In this document: positions 34,672 to 43,565 of the stretch, piece after piece
How positions within the stretch are numbered: the first letter of the stretch is position 1
How the letters are laid out: the number at the start of each line of letters is the position of its first letter
Assembly: GCF_016711335.1 (NCBI RefSeq)
Contig: NZ_JADJTF010000001.1
Location: 496,001-560,000, forward strand
Direction: 5' to 3'
DNA length: 64,000 bases
From: Thiofilum sp.
Lineage (GTDB): Bacteria > Pseudomonadota > Gammaproteobacteria > Thiotrichales > Thiotrichaceae
The notes under the pieces: model-generated
Database searches by the model: none
What the model saw: the letters and a program-made list of their open reading frames with translations, nothing else
Told to the model about the DNA's origin: nothing
Translations under genes and position numbers: made by a program

Positions 34672-35523
34672 CTATTTTGCATACCCCAAACTGACACACA
34701 AAGTCTGTGCTAAACAGATAGTCGCGGTTAAGGAGCGAAACGACTTAATTTCTGACTCATGCACAATTAATAGACTATCCGCCAAGGCAGCCAAGGGTGA
34801 TAATTCACTATCCGTGATTAACACTAATTTTGCGCCCTTTTCCTTAGCTACATGAGCCACTTCTTGAGTAAAATTACTATAGGGGCTAAAGGTAATCGCA
34901 ATTAATACCGACTGAGTATTCACCCATTTCAATTGCATTAAACCTAGTTCTGCTTGGTTATTCACTAGGTGGCAACGAATCTCTAATTGAGTCAATGCGT
35001 AATAAAGATAACTGGCTACCGGATATACTCGTCTTACTCCACAAATATAAATATCCTCGGCAGCCGATAGCAAATCGAGTGCTGATTGCAGCTTATGAGT
35101 ATCCAGTTGCTGCTCTAAAAGCGCTAAGGATAAACGCCCCCCCTCTACAAACTCATGCAATAAACTATTAGCGGTACTTTGCGCTCTGTCTTGTTGCTTT
35201 AACTGTCTGATGCGTTCACGGTAATTACTAGGATGATTAAGTACTTGTTGCTTATAAAGTTTTTGTAACTCAGAAAATCCACTGAATCCAAAGTAATTAG
35301 CAAAACGTACCAACGTTGAGGAGGTGACTCCAATTTGTTGGGCAATTTCAGCTAAAGTCCCGAAGGCTACCTGCTGGGGTGCATCAACTACATACTTGGC
35401 TACTTGTTTAAGGCGGGTACTGAGCTGAGGTTGTTGCTCAGCCAATAATGCATGAAAACTTTCCACATCTTGCGGCAAGGTTAAAGGAGCTATCTCAACG
35501 ACTGATTCACCAGAGGCAATCAT
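34672..35523 (-). CDS. RpiR/MurR-family transcriptional regulator (likely IolR-like)
   Basis: 283 residues. An N-terminal helix-turn-helix (GTLAEIAQQIGVTSSTLVRFA) is followed by a SIS sugar-phosphate-binding domain (IYICGVRRVYPVASYLYYAL). Regulators of this family control inositol catabolism in several Proteobacteria. It is oriented against the importer operon and divergent from the iol operon. Shared motifs at both operons' promoters are its likely targets. Ligand: probably a pathway phosphate such as 2-deoxy-5-ketogluconate 6-phosphate; inferred from family. Confidence 0.9.
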   Translation of the reverse strand: MIASGESVVEIAPLTLPQDVESFHALLAEQQPQLSTRLKQVAKYVVDAPQQVAFGTLAEIAQQIGVTSSTLVRFANYFGFSGFSELQKLYKQQVLNHPSNYRERIRQLKQQDRAQSTANSLLHEFVEGGRLSLALLEQQLDTHKLQSALDLLSAAEDIYICGVRRVYPVASYLYYALTQLEIRCHLVNNQAELGLMQLKWVNTQSVLIAITFSPYSNFTQEVAHVAKEKGAKLVLITDSELSPLAALADSLLIVHESEIKSFRSLTATICLAQTLCVSLGYAK

Positions 35524-35592
35524 TACAAAGGTTCTCTTGATCTCAACAATGGTCTCCTAGTTTACACCAATTAGCCTAAAGTTCATCGCTCA

Positions 35593-35665
35593 TTTTAGAA
35601 TAAAAATTTCTTTTAATTAATTTAATGAAACAAATATTCCAAAAATATACAGCCTGTTTTATACT
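35593..35665 (+). promoter_or_regulatory. Promoter and candidate operator of the iol operon
   Basis: TTCCAA (35637-35642), 17 bases, TATACT (35660-35665) is a plausible promoter. AACAAATATTCCA (35629-35641) overlaps its -35 and is identical to 30833-30845. TTTTAGAATAAAAATTTC (35593-35610) shares its first 12 bases with the inverse of 30867-30878. The region also must serve the divergent RpiR gene, fitting autoregulation. Confidence 0.6.
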
Positions 35666-35738
35666 GCTCTCAGTGAGCTGATGCGTAACCACTCCATTGT
35701 AATGAGTCAACGAACGCTAGTTAGGAGGCAAAATAGCT

Positions 35739-35792
35739 ATGATACCTTGTCATGTTGAGCATTATCTGCCTACCCAAAGACGTTATGCCTGA
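35739..35792 (+). CDS. Possible 17-residue leader peptide
   Basis: ATG at 35739 follows TTAGGAGG by about ten bases, the strongest ribosome binding site in the area. It encodes MIPCHVEHYLPTQRRYA and then TGA (35790-35792). The TGA overlaps GAGGAT, the ribosome binding site of the next gene at 35804. This layout suggests translational coupling or a leader ORF; it may equally be chance. Too short for a family search. Confidence 0.4.
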   Translation: MIPCHVEHYLPTQRRYA

Positions 35793-35803
35793 GGATAATC
35801 ATA

Positions 35804-36991
35804 ATGTTCAATGAAGAGCAAAGACCTGAGCAACCGATTCGCCTTGGCATGATTGGCGGTGGACGAGGTAGTGAAATCGGCTATGCGCATCGTACTAGCG
35901 CTGAGCGTGATGGATTTTTTAACTTAGTGGCGGGTGCATTTGATCTTGATCCAGAACGGGGACAAGCGTTTGGTACAAACCTAGGGCTTGATCCCAACCG
36001 TTGCTATCCCAACTACTTAACGCTACTCGCACACGAAGCTCAGCGCCCTGATGGTATCCAAGCCCTCATTGTAGCTACCCCTAATGCAACCCACTATGCG
36101 ATTAGTAAAGCCGCACTAGAAGCTGGACTACATGTGATTTGCGAAAAACCTCTCACCTTCACGGTGGCACAAGCTCAAGAATTGCAGCACCTCGCCTCAC
36201 AAAAGCAACGTATGTTTGCGGTCATGTATGGTTACTCTGGCTACCCCATGCTGCATCAAGCGCGTGAAATGATCCAACGCGGTGATTTAGGCACGCTTCG
36301 TATGGTGCATGCCCAATTTGCTCATGGCTTTCATAGCCAAGCCGTTGAGGAACATAGTGCTGGGGCAAAATGGCGTATGAATCCCGAAGTAGCAGGCCCT
36401 ACTTATGTACTAGGCGATTTAGGCACGCACAGCTTTCATATGCTGGAGCTATTAACAGAGCTGGAAGTTGATGAACTGTGCTGTATGCGCCAAAGCTTCA
36501 TTCCCACCCGCGCCCCACTCGAAGATAACGCTCATGTATGGCTGAAGTTCAAAGGTGGCGCAATAGGCACTCTATGGGCTAGCTCAGTCAATGCAGGCTC
36601 AGTGCATCAGCAAAAGATTCGCGTAGTGGGCGATAAAGCCAGCATTGAATGGTGGGATGAACACCCTAATCAATTAACCTACGCAATTCAGGGACAACCC
36701 GTACAAATCCTTGACCGAGGTATGGCGTATTTATACCGCGACAATCCAGCCATCTGTACCCGTATAGGTGGGGGTCATGCAGAAGGGTTTTTAGATGCAT
36801 GGGCCAATCTTTATCACCGCTATGGCGTAGCGCTTCAAGCCCTAGAACAACACGATCAAAGTACCTTAAGTACTTTATGGTATCCCGATATTCGTGCCGG
36901 AATCAGTGGGGTCAGATTATTAGAGTGCTGTGTAGAGTCTGCTCAGCATCATTCAAGTTGGGTCAAATTTAATTTAAATGCTTATCAATGA
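35804..36991 (+). CDS. Gfo/Idh/MocA oxidoreductase (inositol-related)
   Basis: 395 residues. NAD(P)-binding MIGGGRGSEIGYAHRT at the N-terminus, the family Glu-Lys-Pro motif in VICEKPLTF, and a catalytic-region GDLGTHSFHMLELL with His. Longer than typical IolG. In inositol clusters a second member of this family usually acts on scyllo-inositol or another isomer, or on a keto-intermediate. GAGGAT lies upstream. First gene of the seven-gene operon. Confidence 0.88.
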   Translation: MFNEEQRPEQPIRLGMIGGGRGSEIGYAHRTSAERDGFFNLVAGAFDLDPERGQAFGTNLGLDPNRCYPNYLTLLAHEAQRPDGIQALIVATPNATHYAISKAALEAGLHVICEKPLTFTVAQAQELQHLASQKQRMFAVMYGYSGYPMLHQAREMIQRGDLGTLRMVHAQFAHGFHSQAVEEHSAGAKWRMNPEVAGPTYVLGDLGTHSFHMLELLTELEVDELCCMRQSFIPTRAPLEDNAHVWLKFKGGAIGTLWASSVNAGSVHQQKIRVVGDKASIEWWDEHPNQLTYAIQGQPVQILDRGMAYLYRDNPAICTRIGGGHAEGFLDAWANLYHRYGVALQALEQHDQSTLSTLWYPDIRAGISGVRLLECCVESAQHHSSWVKFNLNAYQ

Positions 36992-37001
36992 GGTCAAGTC
37001 T

Positions 37002-37991
37002 ATGATTCGTTTTGGTTTAATTGGGGCTGGACGGATTGGCAAAGTACATGCGCTCGCTGTACAAGCCGTACCTAATGCGCTCATTACGGCAGTGGCTGAT
37101 GTGGTTCCAGCAGCGGCGGAAGCGCTTGCTCAGCAATTGGGTGCGCAGGTGGTAAGCATTGAAGAGATGTTTAATAGCTCTCATGTCGATGCTTATATTA
37201 TTGCTAGCTCTACCGATACCCATGCAGACTACTTAATGCGCTGTGCTGAAGTGGGTAAGCCAGTATTTTGTGAAAAACCACTTGATCTCAGTTATGAGCG
37301 TGCTCAGCGTTGCAGTGAGGCGGTGCAGAAAGCGGGTGTTCCGTGCATGCTAGGTTTCAATCGTCGCTTTGACCCGCAATTCAGTACGCTAAAACAACAT
37401 TTGCAAGCGGGTACGATTGGCAAGCTAGAAACGCTCATTATTACTAGCCGTGACCCAGCACCGCCCCCTGTCACTTATATCAAAGTATCGGGCGGTATTT
37501 TCCGCGATATGATGATTCATGACTTTGATATGGCACGCTGGTTATTAGATGAAGAACCAACTCGTGTCTATGCAGTCGGTAGCGCCCTCGTTGATCCCGC
37601 TATTGGTGCAGCGGGTGATGTGGATACGGCCAGCGTCACCCTCAGTACTGCGAGCGGTAAAATTGCCGTGATTACCAATAGCCGCCGAGCTACCTATGGC
37701 TATGACCAACGCATTGAAGCCTTTGGCGAGAAAGGGATGCTGCAAGCCAATAATCAATTAGAAAACACCCTATTGTTTGCAGGCACTGAAGGAGTAATGA
37801 CGGCTAAACCCCAGCACTTTTTCCTCGAACGCTATGCTGATGCCTACCGTATTGAATTAACGCAATTTGTCCAAGCCCTACAGCAAGACACACAGATGCC
37901 TACTACCGAACAAGATGGTTTACAAGCACTGCGTTTAGCGGATGCTGCTTATGAGTCTTGGAAAAGTGGACAGCCCGTCGATTTGACTTAA
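37002..37991 (+). CDS. iolG: Inositol 2-dehydrogenase
   Basis: 329 residues. Oxidises myo-inositol to 2-keto-myo-inositol with NAD. Rossmann motif RFGLIGAGRIGKVHA, Glu-Lys-Pro in VFCEKPLDLS, and the catalytic region FRDMMIHDFDMARWLL. The ATG at 37002 is chosen since GAGG (36990-36993) lies eight bases ahead and the fold starts here; an in-frame ATG eight codons earlier lies within the previous gene. Confidence 0.92.
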   Translation: MIRFGLIGAGRIGKVHALAVQAVPNALITAVADVVPAAAEALAQQLGAQVVSIEEMFNSSHVDAYIIASSTDTHADYLMRCAEVGKPVFCEKPLDLSYERAQRCSEAVQKAGVPCMLGFNRRFDPQFSTLKQHLQAGTIGKLETLIITSRDPAPPPVTYIKVSGGIFRDMMIHDFDMARWLLDEEPTRVYAVGSALVDPAIGAAGDVDTASVTLSTASGKIAVITNSRRATYGYDQRIEAFGEKGMLQANNQLENTLLFAGTEGVMTAKPQHFFLERYADAYRIELTQFVQALQQDTQMPTTEQDGLQALRLADAAYESWKSGQPVDLT

Positions 37992-38005
37992 GGAAGATTG
38001 CCATC

Positions 38006-38800
38006 ATGACCTTATTACGCCGACCTGAACCGCAAGCGGATGGGCGCTATCACTGTATTACACCTGCAAACGCGCAGTGGCAGTATGTGCACTTTGCCGC
38101 ATGGGATTTACAGCCAGATCAGGTTTTAAACCTACCTGCTAGTGCTAATGAAACCTGCTTAGTGCTGTTATCAGGTATCGCTACTATTCAAGCAGGGCAG
38201 CAATGGTTTGCTGAAATCGGCGAGCGTATAAGCGTATTTGAGGATAAAGCGCCGCATGCTGTTTATGTCGCCCCTCATGAGGTCATGATGATTATTGCCC
38301 ATACTCCTGTCGAACTGGCAGTATGTGCAGCACCGAGTCAAGGCAATCACCCTACCCGTTGGTTTAAACCTGATACCATGAGCCGTGAGCAGCGTGGTCA
38401 AAGCACCAATACTCGCTATGTGTGTAATATTCTGCCTCAAGACCAACCTGCCGATAGTTTATTAGTAGTCGAGGTACGCACCCCATCAGGTCATTGGTCT
38501 AGCTATCCCCCCCATAAACACGATCAAGACAATATTCCCCACGAAACTTTTTTAGAAGAAACCTATTACCATCGTTTGAATCCGCACCAAGGTTTTTGCT
38601 TTCAGCGCGTGTTTACTGATGATTTAAGTATTGATGAAACCATGAGTGTTACCGATAAATGCGTAGTGCTGGTTCCGCGTGGTTATCATCCAGTAGGCGT
38701 GCCGCATGGCTATGAATCGTATTATTTAAACGTCATGGCTGGCCCTACACGGCGCTGGATTTTTAAGAATCATCCTGATCATGAGTGGATACTAAAATGA
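38006..38800 (+). CDS. iolB: 5-deoxy-glucuronate isomerase
   Basis: 264 residues, cupin-type. It converts 5-deoxy-glucuronate to 2-deoxy-5-keto-gluconate. Metal-ligand motif SSYPPHKHDQD near residue 168 and ETFLEETYYHRLNP near residue 185. AAGGA precedes the start. It overlaps iolC by four bases (ATGA). Confidence 0.94.
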   Translation: MTLLRRPEPQADGRYHCITPANAQWQYVHFAAWDLQPDQVLNLPASANETCLVLLSGIATIQAGQQWFAEIGERISVFEDKAPHAVYVAPHEVMMIIAHTPVELAVCAAPSQGNHPTRWFKPDTMSREQRGQSTNTRYVCNILPQDQPADSLLVVEVRTPSGHWSSYPPHKHDQDNIPHETFLEETYYHRLNPHQGFCFQRVFTDDLSIDETMSVTDKCVVLVPRGYHPVGVPHGYESYYLNVMAGPTRRWIFKNHPDHEWILK

Positions 38801-40761
38801 ACCCCATCCATCCTTCAGATCATGCTACCAAAACCCTTGATATTATTTGTCTAGGACGCGCCGCAGTCGATTTATATGGTCAACAAATCGGTAGCCGCCT
38901 TGAGGATATGGGCAGTTTTGCCAAATATTTAGGGGGGTCATCGGCGAATATTGCCTATGGTTGTGCTCGTTTAGGTTTGCGCTCTGCGATGCTCACCCGT
39001 GTGGGTGATGAACATATGGGGCGTTTTGTGCGTGAGGAACTGGCGCGTGGCGGGGTTGATGTTTCGCATGTTAAAACGGATAGCAACCGACTGACTGGCT
39101 TAGTGATTTTAGGTATTAAAGACCAGCATACTTTTCCTCTCATTTTTTACCGTACTGATTGCGCCGATATGGCGGTGAGTCATGAGGACTTTAGTCCTGA
39201 ATTTATTGCCTCTAGTCTGGCACTATTGATTACTGGAACGCATTTTTCTACTGAATCGACCTATAGTAGCAGTATGCAGGCGATTCAATACGCTAAAGCT
39301 GCCGGAACTAAAGTGATTGTCGATATTGATTACCGTCCGGTGTTGTGGGGTTTAACCCGTTTGGGTGATGGGGAGACACGCTTCATATCCTCCTCTAGCG
39401 TGACTACCCATCTTCAAACGGTGTTACCACATTGTGATCTAGTGGTGGGTACAGAAGAAGAAATTCATATTGCAGGAGGCAGCACTGACACTATTCAAGC
39501 CTTAAAAACGATTCGCACCCTAACGCCCGCTACCATTGTATTAAAACTAGGACCTTTAGGTTGTACCGTATTAGATAGTGCTATTCCTGAGCATGTGAAT
39601 GCATTTAAGGTTTATAAGGGCGTCACCGTTGAAGTGCTGAATGTGCTGGGGGCGGGTGATGCGTTTATGGCAGGGTTTTTGCGTGGTTGGTTGCGTGGGG
39701 AATCGTATGCACAAGCAACCGCTTATGCCAATGCCTGTGGTGCATTAGTGGTTTCACGCCACGCCTGTGCACCAGCTATCCCTACCGAAACTGAGTTATT
39801 TTATTACCTCCGATATGCCGCCTCGATTCCCCGACCTGATCAAGATGCCAAACTCAATCGCCTACATCGAGTTACTACGCGCCAACTGCCTGAGCGCTCT
39901 GAAATTTGTGCCCTCGCTTTTGATCATCGCAAGCAACTGTACGATATGGCGTGTGAGCAAGGCGCTGATCCAGCTCGAATTAGTACTTTAAAAAACTTAG
40001 TGGTTAAAGCAGTCGACTATGGGATTAATCAAACAGGGTTGGCTGAAACTTCTGCGGGAGTCTTGATCGATGATACCTATGGACAAAGCGCACTGAATGC
40101 TATTACGGGACGAGGTTGGTGGATTGGTCGTCCGGTCGAATTACCTGCTTCGCGTCCTTTAGAGCTAGAAGGTGGGCGTTCTATTGGCAGTGCACTCATC
40201 CGTTGGTCTTTAGAGCATATTGTGAAGTGTTTGGTGTTTTATCACCCCGATGATGCAACCGAGTTACGCATCCAGCAAGAGCGCCAACTGCAAGAACTCT
40301 ATCAAGCCTGTTTACAAAGCGGGCATCAGTTGCTGATTGAGGTGATCTTACCCCAAGGCACTACTTGTTTAGCGGATACCTATGCTCGTGTCTTACAGCG
40401 CTTATATAACCTTGAAATCTACCCCGACTGGTGGAAACTACCTCCCCAAACTCATGACAGTTGGCAGCACATTTCTCAGGTAGTGCAAAGCCGTGATCCC
40501 TATTGCTATGGAGTGGTTTTATTGGGGCTATCTGCCAGTATCGAAGCAATGCAACAAGCATTCAAAACAGCAGCTCATTACCCTATTTGTAAAGGTTTCA
40601 CGGTGGGGCGTACTCTGTTTGCCGAACCTGCGCAACGCTGGTTGGCGCATCAAATCGATGATCAGACCCTAATTGAACAAGTGGGGAATAATTACGTACA
40701 ACTGATTCAAGCATGGCGTGAGAGTCGCCTAATCGCTAGCGTACAGGAGTCACCTGCATGA
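38797..40761 (+). CDS. iolC: Fused 5-dehydro-2-deoxygluconokinase and DUF2090 aldolase-like domain
   Basis: 654 residues, about twice the size of stand-alone IolC. Residues 1 to about 325 are a PfkB kinase (ICLGRAAVDLYGQQ; the catalytic NVLGAGDAFMAGFLRG near residue 285) that phosphorylates 2-deoxy-5-ketogluconate. Residues about 345-640 are a DUF2090 TIM-barrel (ICALAFDHRKQLYDMA). Such fusions are annotated as kinase plus 2-deoxy-5-ketogluconate 6-phosphate aldolase, which would explain why no iolJ is present. The start at the ATGA overlap with iolB is used; a GTG four codons earlier also exists. Confidence 0.93.
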   Translation: MNPIHPSDHATKTLDIICLGRAAVDLYGQQIGSRLEDMGSFAKYLGGSSANIAYGCARLGLRSAMLTRVGDEHMGRFVREELARGGVDVSHVKTDSNRLTGLVILGIKDQHTFPLIFYRTDCADMAVSHEDFSPEFIASSLALLITGTHFSTESTYSSSMQAIQYAKAAGTKVIVDIDYRPVLWGLTRLGDGETRFISSSSVTTHLQTVLPHCDLVVGTEEEIHIAGGSTDTIQALKTIRTLTPATIVLKLGPLGCTVLDSAIPEHVNAFKVYKGVTVEVLNVLGAGDAFMAGFLRGWLRGESYAQATAYANACGALVVSRHACAPAIPTETELFYYLRYAASIPRPDQDAKLNRLHRVTTRQLPERSEICALAFDHRKQLYDMACEQGADPARISTLKNLVVKAVDYGINQTGLAETSAGVLIDDTYGQSALNAITGRGWWIGRPVELPASRPLELEGGRSIGSALIRWSLEHIVKCLVFYHPDDATELRIQQERQLQELYQACLQSGHQLLIEVILPQGTTCLADTYARVLQRLYNLEIYPDWWKLPPQTHDSWQHISQVVQSRDPYCYGVVLLGLSASIEAMQQAFKTAAHYPICKGFTVGRTLFAEPAQRWLAHQIDDQTLIEQVGNNYVQLIQAWRESRLIASVQESPA

Positions 40762-42620
40762 AAACCACTATTCGTTTAACGATGGCTCAAGCCTTAGTGC
40801 GCTATCTTGCCGCTCAGCACATTGAATATGAAGGCAAAGTAGTTCCGCTTTTTGCAGGTGTATTTGCCATTTTTGGGCATGGTAATGTGGCAGGCTTAGG
40901 TGAGGCTTTATATAGCATACGCGAACAACTCCCCACACTACGCGCTCACAATGAACAAGGTATGGCTCACGCCGCCATAGCTTTTGCTAAAGCTACCAAT
41001 CGCCAACGCATGATGGCTTGCACCACCTCTATCGGTCCTGGAGCGACCAATATGGTCACAGCCGCAGCACTTGCTCATGTCAATCGCTTACCTGTATTGC
41101 TCTTGCCTGGTGATATATTTGCTAATCGTACTCCTGATCCAGTACTGCAACAGATTGAATATTTTAGTGATCCTACAATTAGTGCTAATGATTGCTTTAA
41201 GCCTGTGAGCCGTTACTTTGATCGGATTATGCGCCCTGAACAGCTCATCACGAGTTTACCCGTAGCGCTGCAAACCTTACTCGATCCAGTTAATTGTGGT
41301 CCCGTCACCTTAGCCCTGCCGCAAGATGTACAAGCCGAAGCTTATGATTATCCAGTGACCTTGTTTGATACCCATATTCATAAGCAACGCCGCCCTGCCC
41401 CTGATGCAGCTGAATTACACAGCGCCATTGAAGTTTTACAACACGCGCACAAACCGCTGCTTATTGTAGGCGGTGGCGTACATTACTCATTAGCCACCAG
41501 TACTTTGCAGCAATTTGCCGAACAGCATCAAATCCCCGTGGCAGAAACTCAAGCAGGTAAAGGCGCTTTGGCTTGGAATCATCCTTGTTATGTGGGGGCT
41601 ATTGGAGTGACGGGCAGTAACGCTGCTAATCAACTCGCCGAGCAAGCGGATGTCATTTTAGCGGTGGGCACACGTTTACAAGACTTCACCACGGCCTCGC
41701 GTACTCTATTTGAACAAAACGGCACTAAGCTGATTCAACTCAACGCTGCTCCCTTTGATGCGATTAAACATTATGCTCAAGCACTCATCTGTGATGCTCA
41801 GGTAGGTTTGGAGTGTTTAACTCAGGGTTTGGGCACTTGGCAAGCATCCAGTAATTGGTTACAGCAAGCACAGCAAGCCGCAGCGCAATGGAATAATTAT
41901 TACGAACAAGTCACCTCCGCTACTGAAGCTCCAATCACACAAACGGGTTTACCCTCAGATGCTCAAGTGCTCGGTGCGATTAAACGTACAGGTCAAACCA
42001 GTGACATTATTGTCTGTGCGGCTGGGGGTTTACCCGGAGAGTTGCATAAACTGTGGCGTACTGATAAACCCAATGGTTATCACGTTGAATACGGTTACTC
42101 CTGCATGGGCTATGAAATCGCCGGAGGTTTAGGGGTCAAAATGGCACAACCTCAACGTGAAGTGATTGTGGTGGTGGGTGATGGTTCGTATTTAATGCTT
42201 AATTCGGAGCTAGCCACTAGCGTAATGCTGGGGCATAAAATCATTGTAGTCGTCCTCGATAATCGCGGTTTTGCCTGTATTAATCGTCTGCAAAATGCCA
42301 CCGGAGGCGCTTCATTCAATAACCTATTACAACACTGCCAAACGGTAGCCGAAGGTGCACCTGAAATTGATTTTGCAGGTCATGCACGAGCCTTAGGTGC
42401 AAAGTCTGAAAGTGTTGCAGGTATTACTGAATTAGAGGCTGCTTTAGTGCGAGCGCGTCAAGCTCAAAGTACTTATGTGATTGCCCTAAAAACTGATCCT
42501 TATATGACCTCGCAAGGGGGGTATTGGTGGGATGTTGCCGTGCCTGAAGTTTCAGAGCGCGAGCCAGTACTTAATGCACATGCCGCCTATATAGCAGCCA
42601 AAAATAAACAACCTTATTAA
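40758..42620 (+). CDS. iolD: 3D-(3,5/4)-trihydroxycyclohexane-1,2-dione hydrolase
   Basis: 620 residues, thiamine-diphosphate dependent. It opens the ring of the trione to give 5-deoxy-glucuronate. The ThDP glutamate lies in RAHNEQGMAHAAIAFAKA near residue 60, and the diphosphate/Mg motif is VVVGDGSYLMLNSE with the Asn-containing LDNRGFACINRLQ. Overlaps iolC by four bases (ATGA), so translation is coupled. Confidence 0.95.
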   Translation: MKTTIRLTMAQALVRYLAAQHIEYEGKVVPLFAGVFAIFGHGNVAGLGEALYSIREQLPTLRAHNEQGMAHAAIAFAKATNRQRMMACTTSIGPGATNMVTAAALAHVNRLPVLLLPGDIFANRTPDPVLQQIEYFSDPTISANDCFKPVSRYFDRIMRPEQLITSLPVALQTLLDPVNCGPVTLALPQDVQAEAYDYPVTLFDTHIHKQRRPAPDAAELHSAIEVLQHAHKPLLIVGGGVHYSLATSTLQQFAEQHQIPVAETQAGKGALAWNHPCYVGAIGVTGSNAANQLAEQADVILAVGTRLQDFTTASRTLFEQNGTKLIQLNAAPFDAIKHYAQALICDAQVGLECLTQGLGTWQASSNWLQQAQQAAAQWNNYYEQVTSATEAPITQTGLPSDAQVLGAIKRTGQTSDIIVCAAGGLPGELHKLWRTDKPNGYHVEYGYSCMGYEIAGGLGVKMAQPQREVIVVVGDGSYLMLNSELATSVMLGHKIIVVVLDNRGFACINRLQNATGGASFNNLLQHCQTVAEGAPEIDFAGHARALGAKSESVAGITELEAALVRARQAQSTYVIALKTDPYMTSQGGYWWDVAVPEVSEREPVLNAHAAYIAAKNKQPY

Positions 42621-42651
42621 GCCTTTAGACCTTTTTATTAAGAGCATGATT

Positions 42652-43551
42652 ATGAGCGTAACGATTGGTATTAATCCCCTCACTTGGACTAATGACGACC
42701 TACCTGATTTAGGCGCTGATACTCCACTGGAAACCTGCCTTAGTGAAGGTAAACAAGCGGGCTATGCAGGGTTTGAGTTAGGCAATAAATTTCCTCGTAC
42801 CCCTGAAGCCCTCGCCCCTATTCTGGATGCGCATGGTTTAAAACTGGTATCGGGTTGGTTTAGTGGACGTTTATTAGAGCACAGTCTGGATGAGGAAAAA
42901 GCAGCCATTCAAGATCATTTGCATCTATTAAAATCATTAGGTGCTAAGGTCATGGTGTATTGCGAAGTAACCGGCTGCGTACACAGTGATCGTAATGCAC
43001 CTTTATCGAAGCGCCCAACACTGGCTGCTGAGCAGTGGGAACCTTGGTGTGAACAACTGAATCAATTAGCTGCTTATACTAAAGCTCAAGGGGTACAACT
43101 CGCCTACCATCACCACATGGGCACTGTTATTCAAAGCGAGAGTGATATTGATCGTCTTATGGCGCTTACGACTCCAGACTTAGGCTTATTACTCGATACT
43201 GGACACCTTACCTATGCAGGTGGTGATCCTATTGCTGTACAACAACGCCATGCCACCCGTATTAATCATGTGCACTGCAAAGACGTGCGTCGAGCGGTAT
43301 TAGACGATGCGTTAAACCGAGATCGTAGCTTTTTAACTGCGGTATTGGATGGTGTCTTTACCGTGCCGGGGGATGGTTGCGTGGATTATCCGACCTTATT
43401 TAAGGGTTTAAAAGCGGCTAACTATCAAGGTTGGCTAGTGGTTGAAGCCGAACAAGATCCTGCTGTTGCTCATCCCCTGACCTATGCCACAATGGGTTTT
43501 CGCCATTTACGGCAATTATGCGATCAAGCAGGGATTGACGTACAAGCTTAA
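42652..43551 (+). CDS. iolE: Myo-inosose-2 dehydratase
   Basis: 299 residues, a xylose-isomerase-type TIM barrel. It dehydrates 2-keto-myo-inositol to the diketone. Signatures: IGINPLTWTNDDLPDLG at the N-terminus, LLLDTGHLTYAGGDP, and NHVHCKDVR with metal-binding His and Asp. The second ATG (42652) is preferred because AAGAG lies seven bases upstream; the first is only a base away from it. Confidence 0.95.
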   Translation: MSVTIGINPLTWTNDDLPDLGADTPLETCLSEGKQAGYAGFELGNKFPRTPEALAPILDAHGLKLVSGWFSGRLLEHSLDEEKAAIQDHLHLLKSLGAKVMVYCEVTGCVHSDRNAPLSKRPTLAAEQWEPWCEQLNQLAAYTKAQGVQLAYHHHMGTVIQSESDIDRLMALTTPDLGLLLDTGHLTYAGGDPIAVQQRHATRINHVHCKDVRRAVLDDALNRDRSFLTAVLDGVFTVPGDGCVDYPTLFKGLKAANYQGWLVVEAEQDPAVAHPLTYATMGFRHLRQLCDQAGIDVQA

Positions 43552-43565
43552 TAGAGAGTTAGAGC

